Assembly (NCBI GenBank): GCA_963678705.1
Contig: OY783209.1
Coordinates: 5,952,001-6,016,000, forward strand
Direction: 5' to 3'
From: Panorpa germanica
Taxonomy: Eukaryota > Arthropoda > Insecta > Mecoptera > Panorpidae
DNA: 64,000 bases
The translations under genes and the position numbers were made by a program. The notes below the pieces were generated by a model. It did not search any database. It was given only the letters and a program-made list of their open reading frames with translations, and was not told the origin of the DNA. Each line of letters begins with the position of its first letter. The stretch's first letter is position 1. This document shows positions 54,296 through 64,000 of this stretch, in pieces.

Positions 54296-54639
54296 ATCCC
54301 ATTTAGATATAAATGAATAGATAATTTTTTGCTGATAATGGATTGGTAAACTAAAAATAAAAACCAATTATAGTTTACAAACATTACAATTAAAATCCTC
54401 ATACGTTCTGCAACGTATTTACGTTTTTCAAAACAAATTAAAAAGTTCGTAAATTCTATTTATGCCAAACCAACAAAAAAAAAAAAAAACTGGTAAAATA
54501 AAATTGAATGCCCGATTCAAACTGTACTCTAAAATAGAAATAATCTTGTCTACAATGAATAATCCAAAATGCTGTCATTGCATTTTTCTACTTTCATAAA
54601 AACATTTTATATTCTTGTTTTATTTTTATGTTGTTGGTA

Positions 54640-54890
54640 TCCCTGGTTCAGTTGGTGCTCGTCGAGGTCCCTGTAGAGTCCTGATACTTAATTCCAGATA
54701 CGATTAACGTCCACTTGTTGGATAGCTGATGATACAGGAATACAGGAGTTCATTCTCCTGGTCCTACATCCGGTGCCGGTGCTGATCCAGTGTCCACACG
54801 ATCCGTATTGTAGTAAATGCCGGATTACGTGCTGGAGCTGAGAGCTGGACAGCCACAATAAACGAACGCCATCTTTAGATTAAAAATGTA
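54640..54890. other. GC-richer unidentified segment
   Basis: About 250 bp clearly less AT-rich than the flanks (GGTTCAGTTGGTGCTCGTCG, GGTCCTACATCCGGTGCCGG, TGCTGGAGCTGAGAGCTGGA). Frames are interrupted within 30 codons on both strands. It may be a repeat fragment or an untranslated exon. Confidence 0.25.
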
Positions 54891-54972
54891 ACGAATAGCC
54901 TCTTGAGTAAGTTACTGTCGTTACTATAGGATGTAATAAAACAACTTCACAGGAAAGAACACGAAAATTTAA

Positions 54973-54997
54973 GAAAGAGAGAGAGAGAGAGGGAGAG
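54973..54997 (+). repeat. (GA)n microsatellite
   Basis: A run of GA dinucleotides with one GG interruption. Confidence 0.9.
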
Positions 54998-55473
54998 TGC
55001 AGGAACAGCAAATTGAAAATTGTTTCCCTGGATCCACTGTGGAGTAATTTAGCTTAAAAGAATACTTTGTTAGCACATTTTATGTAAGAAATATAAGTAA
55101 ATATGATAAAAATATTACTTGAAATTATCTGAAAGGTGAATGCAGTTTCACAAAAAATTACGCTGTGACAAAAATACATGTGACTTAGTATCACGGTGCC
55201 ACAAAAGTTTTATGATAAAAATTCCTATAGCATAAAATAAAAATAACTATAGTCATAATAATTCTTGTCATAAACCATTTTTGCACCCTGATACTATGTC
55301 TCACAGTAGTTTTTACTGTACAGTTCTCTCAGCGTGTTATAAAATTGTGACTAAAAAAAATTATATAAATAATTTGAAATTTTGCATAATTCTTTTTTAA
55401 ATAAAACTTTTGATTTTCATTTTGAAAAAATTCATTCAATGTAAAACACTATTACAATCAGAAAGGGATATGA

Positions 55474-55938
55474 ATATAGTTCACATTATGAGAGTTAGAT
55501 TGTAACTGAAGCTAAAAACAAGTTGTGCTATATATAATGAATAAGATATAATGAAACTGTCTTAAGGTGAAACGATTCTTGGCCATTTTTGACTCGCGAA
55601 ATATAGATGGCGATACTATACAGCTGGTTAAATACTATTAAAAAAACCATGTTTTTTATGTTTAAATCGTTTTATGTAAGTAACTACAAACGCGAATCAA
55701 AATCTAAAGCTGCAATTAGTTAGATGAATAACGTATTATAATAACTGACTTTTAATGAGTTGGAACCGCAAAAATAACTTTTGAAAATTAATATTGTAAC
55801 CTGCAAAATTGGCCAAGTATTGTTTCACCTTAAAAATTGTTTTATAATGTATATAGAAGCGAATTAAATAAAATTTACCAACGAATTGTACCTCTTTTAA
55901 GCGTGATTTACGGCCCAACTCTCGTAATTTGAACTATA
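55474..55938. mobile_element. MITE family A, interrupted by a nested MITE
   Basis: Family A ends are present: left ATAGTTCACATTATGAGAGT; right ACGGCCCAACTCTCGTAATT then TGAACTATA. The interior is split by the 264-bp element at 55566-55829. Subtracting that element and one TTAA leaves about 197 bp, the usual size of family A. The order of insertion is therefore clear: family A first, nested element later. Confidence 0.75.
55566..55829. mobile_element. TTAA-flanked MITE nested in family A copy (piggyBac-like target)
   Basis: Terminal inverted repeats GGTGAAACGATTCTTGGCCA at the left and, on the other strand, GGTGAAACAATACTTGGCCA at the right match at 18 of 20 positions. TTAA lies at 55562-55565 and 55830-55833. 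TTAA duplication is the hallmark of piggyBac-type insertion. The 264-bp interior is non-coding and includes ATAGATGGCGATACTATA. The minus-strand frame at 55736-55918 is not a gene. Confidence 0.75.
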
Positions 55939-56466
55939 CGTCTCAAAAGTATACTTGTACTTTGTTATTTACCCATTTTCTATATTCTCTTCAAAGTGTT
56001 TTAACGGTAGTTTCCGCTTGAAATAAACTATAACTATCTCACCCCCCGCCCCATCCACTCTCTGCACAAAACTTTGTTACTCTTCAAGTATTTATGTCAT
56101 TGCTATTGACACTTACCCCTCTACCCTCTTCTGGTTTACTAGTGACATCTTTATCGTTAGTCTGGTGGAGATACATGGATACATCTGACATTGATGCCGA
56201 GGTGTGGACCTGTTTTTATCCTTAGTAATTGAACCTAAGACCAGAAGAGATCCATTAAAACTTTTATAAATCGTGTTACTTTCCCACGGATAATAAAGTT
56301 CTACCTATAACTAAGTTTTCTTCGTTGTTCACTTTGTTATACATATTTTACTTTCAAAACATTTGTTTTATTTGACGCTACTGGGTTTTGTGACTGGTTT
56401 TCTACATTATTAGTAGTTTGTACTATAAGCAAATTATCCTAAAAGATAAGATCAATTTACACTTTA

Positions 56467-56662
56467 ATGTTGGCATGTTGTTGGCCGCCAACAAACTTTT
56501 AAAGAATCTAATACTTACTTGAATAGGAATACGTTGGGTTAGTAATTGGCTCGGCCAACATGCCCGATCGTTTGTGCGCGCGATGAACATAGTTGATAGT
56601 TGGCGTGTTTGGCTTGAAGTTCGTCTAATGGCTCAATGAGTACATAAGCCGATCGCCAACAT
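56467..56662. repeat. possible MITE rich in GTTGGC/GCCAAC words
   Basis: The left end TGTTGGCATGTTGTTGGCCG and right end CCGATCGCCAACA are partly inverted. An inner palindrome TGTTGGCCGCCAACA lies near 56475, and CGGCCAACATGCCCGATCG sits in the middle. Target duplications are not convincing, so the limits are approximate. Confidence 0.35.
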
Positions 56663-56766
56663 CCTAGAAATATATATATTGGGTTTTCAACTTTCACACA
56701 AAACCAATTGTTTTACAGTCTTAAAATTACCTTTTCTATCTATTCTATCTAGTCACAATTCCCCGA

Positions 56767-56967
56767 TTGAAATTTGGTCCAGCCGAATTATGGACAGTAG
56801 AGATTGGTGTTACTTGTCCTTTAAGTAATTTGAGCCAGCGTACATGTATGACAAAACGGCAAGCCTGTAAACAGTACAGCAACAAGTATATAAAAAGAGA
56901 GATTTACAATGTACTGGTTGAAAAGCTTAAGGAAATGAACACCTTCGCTAATGAAAAATTACGCTAA
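56767..56967 (+). CDS. 66-codon frame, unidentified
   Basis: The frame begins MKFGPAELWTVEIGVTCPLS and ends YNVLVEKLKEMNTFANEKLR before TAA. Composition is balanced, with a Lys-rich helical C-terminal half and three Cys. It is less AT-driven than most frames nearby. I recognise no family. It could be a last exon, a transposon remnant (the possible MITE lies just upstream) or chance. Confidence 0.2.
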   Translation: MKFGPAELWTVEIGVTCPLSNLSQRTCMTKRQACKQYSNKYIKREIYNVLVEKLKEMNTFANEKLR

Positions 56968-57042
56968 AGCTAAAATAGAATCCTTATTTTCACTGATTTA
57001 ATAACAACAATTAGTTTTACTTTAAAACGAAATATTATTACT

Positions 57043-57259
57043 ATAGTTCAAATTACGAGAGTTTGGTAGCGACTCATACTTAAAACAAGTTGTGGGGTAT
57101 AAACTGCCGATATAACTAAAAAGCACTGACTCACTTATTTTTCTATAATGTATATAGAAACGAATAACATAAAATTAATTATCGTATTATAGATTTATAC
57201 CGCTCTTATAACCTCTTTTAAGTATAAGTCGCCGTCGAACTTTCGTGATTTAGACTACA
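57043..57259. mobile_element. MITE, family A, reverse orientation
   Basis: Full-length copy of about 217 bp, inverted relative to 8198 and 28180. It begins ATAGTTCAAATTACGAGAGT, passes ACAAGTTGTGGGGTATAAAC, and ends AGTATAAGTCGCCGTCGAAC then TTTCGTGATTTAGACTAC. It is the closest in length to the copy in the PRODH intron. Confidence 0.8.
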
Positions 57260-59662
57260 TATATATTTTTTAAATTTATATTAAAGGCTATTTTAATAAC
57301 AAAAATCATTTATCCATATTATATAAAGTACAAATGATAAGTACTAAATTAATTAATTAGATGTTAGATGAGTTTCTTGAATTGCAATTTCTGTTAGTAT
57401 CAAATAAATTTTTGAATTATTATAATTTTTATTTTTAGTTTTATTGATATTATTTTTACGCGTGAATATAAAAGTTAATTTCATTATTTCTATTTAAAAA
57501 ATATTTTTAACCATCATATGAAGCTCGCGACAATTGCCTATTAGCTGATGTTGGCAACGTATAGTTCGGTCGTGTATTGCGAACCGCGAGCTTTAGTGTG
57601 AGCTACGACATATAAAAAAAACATAAAATTATTTAAAAGAATTTTAATTTAAATTTTATTAATAGATTTTATTTAATTATATAATTTTATATTAACATAT
57701 AATTGTTCTATCTCTAAATATATTTAAACTGTTATTTCAATTATCAATAATTTATTAAGTATTGCCATATTTAAAATATAACTATTTTAATTTTATTTAT
57801 AATCTTATTATTGGGGTCACTAATAAATTGTTACAAAAATGATGATATATGATTTGGATGATTGTTTTAATACCTTGTAAACATGAACTTAACATTTGTA
57901 GTATATATGTTTATAGAGTAGCTTATACGTTCTTTAAAAAAATATTACAATAATTAAATTATTATATAACTGTTTTTCTTATAATGCCAGTGCCACAGCA
58001 TTGTGACACTCTAGTAATTTAAAATGTAGCTTAAACATCTATGTAAAAATGTTTCCGTAAACAAACTTTAAATTTTACGTATATTTTATATATAACATAA
58101 CTAGATTTAGCGGCTATATAACTAAATTTTACCGATCTTCAATTTTTACTTCAGCGTAAAACTAATATTAAATTATTATTTCAATTTCAATATGTCTGAA
58201 ATTTCATCCAAATTTTATATCAAAATTTCTGCATAATTTTGCAACTAAATTGCAACAAAAATTGATTTTTTTTATTTAAGTGATATGTAAGATTATAAAA
58301 TAATTAGGTTTAACTTCGATTATAAATTATTTTTGATTATATTTACTTATTTATTTAATTAATTATTTATTTATATATGACAATTATAAACTACAGACTA
58401 TGTACATGTTACAAAAACATTTTTCATTCAACATTAAATTATTTCAGAAACATTAACAAACAACGAAGTTATATTTGTTAAAAAATTACTTACATACATA
58501 TGGAGGTTTGAAATATAATATCTTACATTTCATGCTTTGTGAAATATATTCGTATATTATATTTTGTCAGACAAAAGCCACCGTGCTTGACAAAAGTCTA
58601 CACATTGGAAATTACTGAACATTTTTACCGCGGGAAGTACGGTTACATAGAAACACTGCGTTGTATAATTCGGTTTCTACGAGGGTCATATTACATAATA
58701 ATATTGGATGAACTAAAAAAAAATATGTATGTATGTTGGTATATATACCAGGCGTGAACGGACCAAATGAAACTTTGGAAGTTTTGCTTATCTAAGGTCA
58801 GCAAATAAACGCTGCATTTTGCATTTAATATAATACTTAAATTCTATTTTAATAAACAGATATTTTATGTATGAACGCTTACTTTAAGACCGCGTTATGC
58901 GGTAGATTTGTTCCTGTGCTCTTAAAAACAATCATGCAGTAATTTCTGTCACCTTGTTGATAAATGAACTATAGTTAGAAGGTTTATAAAGTTTACAGTA
59001 AAACATAATAAATGAAAAACAAACAGTAATTAGGAAAACCTGATTAAATAAAATAAAATACAAATGAAATAACTAACAAACAGTGCGTGGAAAATATGTT
59101 ATTTGTATTTCAGTCACGTTGTATAAAAGTTATGAGTGCTGCGATGAATATTAAACAAAACTCTTCATATAGAAAAGCTGGCAGTAACTTTATTATCGCG
59201 TTATAACGCTGTTAAATATGAGGTGATACTTTTACAGAATATGAGCCGTGGTACATTGCAATTATTAAATTAAACTTAAATATTTGTTCTAGAGAAATAG
59301 TATTATTATTACTTTTTCTTACTGTAATATGGGATGCAAATCAAGAAGAGGTGTATCTGAAGAACAGGGGCTAACTGTATGTAACTAAGATGACAAATAT
59401 GTCACTGTAAAGAATGCCAAGTGAACGATTTGGGAAAATGCCACGATTGTGACGTTCTATCACTTTCGCACTTCAATTTTATTTCGCTTCAATTTTTTCG
59501 TCGCTTAGTTCTGACAAGTTAAGTTGTTTCGTCATTTGTAGCCTATGCGAATGACATTTTATATGAACGACTGTGAGCAAAAAAGTTGAAATACTAAACT
59601 GTTAATCATTTAGATGTATTTTTTCTCTATTCGATGAAATAAGAGCAAATCCAATAGAGTGA
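57260..59662. other. AT-rich stretch without a recognised gene
   Basis: A faint relative of the 19580/30945 repeat may lie near 58020-58130. The frame at 58539-58757 is unsupported. Confidence 0.4.
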
Positions 59663-60244
59663 GATCCCAGAGCCGGCAGACATCACTTATTTTCTGATGA
59701 ACAAAATCTGTAAGATTGAGTAGTGTTAGTATGTACAATGATCGTATGCCTACCTGCTAACTTGACCAGGCGGGCATTTTCCAGGTATCAGGTAATCAAG
59801 GTTTATGTCTCACTCACTCTCATGCGCACGGATAATGCTCTCTTGCTCCTACTCATAGCGGAATTAAAATTGGGTTTAGGGGATGTTTGTCTTGTAATAC
59901 TTTGTATTACCTTGCAAAAAAATTACTTAAACTTACTTATAGTCTGATGGTTCATTTTTATATATGTTAGTGAGAGAACTGTTTTAAAACGTTTTACAAG
60001 AGGATAGACCTAGACCTAGAGGATTGCCAAACATCCCCATGACCAAATTTTAATTCCGCTATGAGTAGGAACGAGAGGGCATTATCCGTGCGCATGAGAG
60101 TGAGTGAGATATAAACCTTGATTACCTGATACCTTGAAAATGGCCGCCTGGTCAAATTGATACGATCATTGTACATACTAACACTACTCAATCTTACACA
60201 TTTTGTTCATCAGAAAATAAGTGATGTCTGCCGGTCCTGGGATC
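59663..60244. mobile_element. foldback element with ~220-bp inverted arms
   Basis: The left arm (59663-59890) starts GATCCCAGAGCCGGCAGACA and continues through TTCTGATGAACAAAAT, GTGTTAGTATGTACAATGAT, AGGTATCAGGTAATCAAGGT, TCTCATGCGCACGGATAATG and CTCATAGCGGAATTAAAATT. The right arm (60028-60244) is its inverse, ending TGTCTGCCGGTCCTGGGATC. About 137 bp separates them. Arm similarity is high apart from short gaps. No target duplication is evident. The similar open frames at 59723-59947 (+) and 59994-60191 (-) exist because the arms are inverted copies. Confidence 0.85.
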
Positions 60245-62422
60245 TTGGACTACAATTGTAATGTAATGTAATCGATTACATTATAAAATAAATTAGTTAT
60301 TCATAATTAAATGAGAGCTATTTTTTTTTGAGAAATGACACAATGAAAAGGATAAAAACCATGAAATTCGTGTTTCTTAATTTATGGATGGAAAAATATT
60401 GTTAGACAGCTGAACAATTAATCGCTGCACAAATAGTTTTACAATAACTGTAAATCTGAACACAAAGACGTGTCCACCCTAAAAAAGATCAACAATAACT
60501 GGGCTACGATATATGTAGTATCACGAAGCGTCTCAAGACTTATTTCTTCCATAAATAAACTCAACTTCCCATAAATTTTTAATATAATGTAGAACATCCA
60601 GTCCATTTACGATATTTTACTTGAAATAGAAATATTTCACTATTGGTAGACCAGAGATGATGTTGACCCACATCAATACGACATTGAAAATAACGGTTAT
60701 ATTCAGTAATGCGGAAATGAAACAGCATTGGTAGAAGAGGAAGTAGATTTCTAGCATTGGAGCTGACAATTTTTCAATAATATTATTTCTACTGTATTTT
60801 TAAAATTGATGTTTGAATATCTTGCTGAAAAAATCTATAAACTATTCGTTATTTTTATTTTTCAAGTTTTGCATTATTATGTGAATACATGATGGTAAAC
60901 ATGAAGGTAATATTTATATAGCTAAAGAAAAGAGTAAATGTTATGTAAATTAAACTTTCGTATTTACTAAGTGGGTACAATAAAAACATACTTGTTAATC
61001 TTTGAGAAGAACATGTCAGTATTTTCATATTAAGATATTGGCAAATTAAGATATTTAAGCATCGCTGATAGAATTTAAGTATCATTCCCACTTACTGTTT
61101 TAATTTAATTTTGTATTTAATTTAAATTGTATAGCATATGGCAATACGCGTAGTCATTCACAGTACCACTTTTAATTCAATTTATTTTTCAAGTTTTCCT
61201 AATTTTTTTAGAACCTTACAAGGTTCAATGTTTTAAATTAAAAATATGAAATTAAGAAAAACTATATTATATTATAATCTTCAAAATGTGACAATCTGTC
61301 AAAATGCAGTAGGATTTACTTGTAAAAGAAGTTTAATGTCAGTTTTTGAAAAAAATAGAAGAGTAAACAATTTCTATTACGAATTCTTATTAAAAACAGC
61401 AATTTTAATTATTTCACATACAATTTTGTCGAACTGTCAAAATTTATATTAATAACGATGCATAGGACCAACTAAATTAACTAAACTTAAATTAAAACGA
61501 AAGTTAAACGAAAACCTAAAATCTAGATTACAATATTAAATAAAAACAGTAAATTAGATATCAAAAAAGTGAGTGGGAATGAGGCTTCAGCATCCGAAAT
61601 AGGCCTAAATAGGTTAAATAAAGTAAATTTAAAAAAATAAAATGTTGTCTTTTAATCTATATATTTTGTATATCATTAAATAGAAAAAAAATTAAAAAAG
61701 TGTAATTTCGACAACATGTATGACTGTATTTAAAAATAATAAAAAAGGTATTTAATCAATTGCATAAAGTTCAATTACAAATCAGCACGGCTCAGTAGTT
61801 TCGGAACTTTCTATTACAGTAAAATACCCACCAAATAACGCAAAATAATGGCGCTGTTCCCCACCCACGTATCTTTGCCTTTATATGAATTGCATACAAG
61901 CAATATAAAGCTTTATTTCATTTTTTTTATATAAAAATTCCAATATGAAATAGACCCTTAATAACTTCCCTTTATAAATCAATGTACTAACAGAAATTTA
62001 TAAATATTACACCCCTATTTACCCCAGGGTACAGTTTTAGTCGTTCACACCCTCGCACATGCTGTAACAATAGCTTCTGTGGTTTAATTTATTTCCGGTT
62101 TCGGCAATTTACGACAGTATCCTTCTACACACACGCAATGTTCATTTTCCGGGCTGTTTTCCTCAGATGTGCAGACTTTTATGAGGATATATTGATTCAA
62201 ATACATTTCCTACAGATTCCGTATTACGTATTTATATTGTAACATGTTTGGCAGAGGTTAATAATAAAAATATACAAAATTACTTAAAATAAGGTGTTAA
62301 TAAATGATACTTTTATGGTATTGAAGGTGTTTTAAACGAATATAAATTTGGGAGCTTTTCCTTCTTCGCATTCTGATGGAGGTGGATTTATAACGCTGAC
62401 TCGGAGCCATTTTCCTCTGCAG
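60245..62422. other. AT-rich stretch without a recognised gene
   Basis: Frames at 60855-61091 and 61246-61452 are short and AT-driven. No exon upstream of 62423 with a phase-2 donor could be picked out by eye. Confidence 0.4.
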
Positions 62423-62668
62423 GAGGGTAGTGCTAGTGCTGTCCAGCGTGTTGGACGTCCTGGGAAACCATGTCCTTCGCAACGGAGTCCTAGAGGTCTG
62501 TGGAGAGCTTCGGCTTCACATCGGACGCACACTCGTTCACCTAGAACAAGAAGACAAGGCTTTTCAGATGCTGATGTTCTTCTACTATCTACGGAGATCT
62601 AATCTTCTTCAGATGTATGAAGTGCAGATCGTGGATTACTATACAAAATTCATCAGTAGAAGATCTGG
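62423..62668 (+). CDS. probable internal coding exon of an unidentified gene
   Basis: The acceptor CATTTTCCTCTGCAG ends at 62422 and the donor GTGAAA starts at 62669. The exon is 246 nt, phase 2 on both sides. The frame reads LSSVLDVLGNHVLRNGVLEV, then CGELRLHIGRTLVHLEQEDK and AFQMLMFFYYLRRSNLLQMY, then EVQIVDYYTKFISRRS. Base composition is much closer to equal than the flanks, as for a real exon. The helical, Leu-rich pattern with amphipathic repeats suggests an alpha-solenoid or TPR-like region, but I do not recognise the protein. Without partners it could also be an exonised or captured fragment. Overlapping frames on both strands here are shadows. Confidence 0.5.
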
Positions 62669-62789
62669 GTGAAAGATCCAAATATGGGAGTTATAAAAAA
62701 CTGTTTTCTAAATGATGTTAACAACCTTAGAAGCTTCAATTATTTTAAAAATAGCATACGAGTATAGTATTCTATACTAGTTAGTATGG

Positions 62790-63110
62790 AGTGATAGAAG
62801 AGGACGAGAGAGGGTAAGAGAAATTGAAGAACAGAGCTAAGTAGTAGAAAAAAACAAAGAAGGAAGGAATTATAAATACTAAGACAATGTAATAGGTTTG
62901 GTGAGAGCATAGATGGAACAGAAAGATTAGAAAAAACTGAAAAGAATATGGTTGACGAAAAAGCGCGAAAGGAAAGGGAAGGATTTGTTTGGGAGAACGC
63001 GGGGAAGGAAGGAAACGGATTGTGGAAGGAGATAGATCCGCGAGAAATAGGGTAAATGATTGGAAATGTAGATAGCAAGACTGGAAGATATAGACAAAAC
63101 TAGAGGAAGA
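62790..63110 (+). repeat. purine-rich segment
   Basis: A long GA-rich stretch similar in character to 4585-4990, with words such as GGAAGGAAGGAAACGGATTG and AGAGGACGAGAGAGGG. It may be another copy of the same retroposon class, but no flanking duplication is seen. It starts just after a small palindrome (AGTATAGTATTCTATACT, 62762-62779). The minus-strand 112-codon frame is the pyrimidine complement. Confidence 0.45.
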
Positions 63111-63123
63111 TAGAATAGGCTTA

Positions 63124-63684
63124 GGCTTGGTTTTATGGTTCGTCTTACTACCGAACTAAATAGCTAACTCCCGAATTAAACGAAAAATGGGTTTTATCAT
63201 CAAGGATTAACGCTAACTCGGAACTAAAATCGCGGAGTAAGATATCCCGTCATAAATCAAGGTTTAAATATTTAACCCGGAGTAAGTGTGCAACAGAGAT
63301 AAAATATCATGCTATCTCAGCCAGTTTAGCTATCATTATTATAATATTTTAGGTTATAATATTAAATTATTGTTTATTATGAATTTTGTGAGTGACCTTA
63401 ATCAATTATCAATAACAGATGATGAGGAAGATCAGCTATTATACAAATATAGTACTAAGTTGAGAAATCCGTCATTTTTAAAACAATAATTAAACTGAAT
63501 CTTGCATTCCCATGGATTTACAACTGTAAACAAATATTCGAATTTCTTAAAATATGGTTTACGTCTCTACTAACTAACACGGGATTAAATTTGGATGATA
63601 AAACCCGATACAAAAATAAGTACCGAACTAAACTAACTCGGGGTTTCGTAACCCCGAAGTAAATAAAAAACCATAAAACCGGCC
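63124..63684. mobile_element. Harbinger-like element with ~80-bp inverted ends
   Basis: Left it begins GGCTTGGTTTTATGGTTCGT and passes ACCGAACTAAATAGCTAACT and GGGTTTTATCATC. Right it contains GATGATAAAACCCGATAC, ACCGAACTAAACTAACTCGG and ends CCATAAAACCGGCC, the inverse order. The flanks TTA (63121-63123) and TTT (63685-63687) approximate a 3-bp TWA duplication. An internal frame at 63286-63489 includes MNFVSDLNQLSITDDEEDQL, which could be the start of a lost transposase, but the element is only 561 bp and non-autonomous. Confidence 0.6.
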
Positions 63685-64000
63685 TTTAGTGGATGACTAG
63701 AGAAATTAAAGTATTTGTCATAGTTTAAGAATATTTTGCAAAGTTTAGTTTAGTTTCTTGTTAAAGAATGTAAGAGTAAGATAAAATATAAGTGCGATTT
63801 TAACGTCTAACTTTATAGAAAACTTTGATTCACGATGAATGTCTATTCGAAAAGGAAATTGCAATATTTACGTCATTTTTGTATTCTATTGTATTGTATA
63901 GAAAGGCGAAGAACAATAAAAATCAAAGACTAGTGATCATAAAGTACTTCTTAACGTTAAAAGTGGAAGTCGAATTGAAATGGAAGTTTTCGTTTGAATA
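63685..64000. other. end of window, no feature recognised
   Basis: AT-rich, no frame or repeat supported. If 62423-62668 is an exon, the next exon is not visible here. Confidence 0.4.

Noticed and set aside
62297..62602. Overlapping frames on both strands at 62297-62602
   Set aside because: Shadows of the better-supported exon 62423-62668.

Overview
The window looks like nuclear DNA of an arthropod, most likely an insect. It is very AT-rich, gene-poor, and full of non-coding repeats and small DNA transposons. The only confidently recognised gene is split into short exons by GT-AG introns. No bacterial operons, rRNA or CRISPR array are seen.

The gene (22403-36634, + strand) is mitochondrial proline dehydrogenase, the insect sluggish-A/PRODH family. 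Nine constitutive 3' exons read through in one frame to a stop at 36634. They are preceded by two alternative versions of the same upstream exon, 22403-22524 and 23858-23979. Both are exactly 122 nt, enter in phase 0 and leave in phase 2, and about half their residues are identical. Neither skipping nor double inclusion keeps the frame, so they look like a mutually exclusive pair. Two more optional exons sit in the large intron 28924-34590. One is a 36-nt in-phase micro-exon (32399-32434). The other is a possible alternative last exon (34409-34470) with a stop and an AATAAA signal, which would give a protein without the catalytic barrel. The exons for the mitochondrial leader and N-terminus were not found and probably lie upstream of the window.

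Upstream region (1-22402): no recognised gene. It holds a retroposon-type insertion with a perfect 17-bp target-site duplication (4568-5029), a decayed hAT transposase with both terminal repeats (9723-10495), a TA-flanked terminal-inverted-repeat (TIR) element (16371-17169) and a TAA-flanked MITE (17734-18122). Copies of a ~200-bp MITE, here called family A, occur at 8198 and 13513.

PRODH introns: a foldback element (24212-24604), an intronic short tandem array (26499-26573), a family A MITE (28180-28396) and a 143-bp TAA-flanked MITE (30594-30736).

Downstream region (36635-64000): tRNA-like SINE fragments and a ~4.6-kb minisatellite of about 54 copies of an 87-bp unit (39413-44037), bracketed by ~130-bp direct repeats. 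A near-perfect 52-bp palindrome holds two CRE and two E-box sites (46185-46236). Two long repeat families lie in the order A-B-B-A (47591-54295). A TTAA-flanked MITE is nested in a family A MITE (55474-55938), and a 582-bp foldback has ~220-bp arms (59663-60244). One orphan exon has good splice sites and matching phases (62423-62668), and a Harbinger-like element lies at 63124-63684. All family names for repeats are inferred from ends and target sites, not from a database search.
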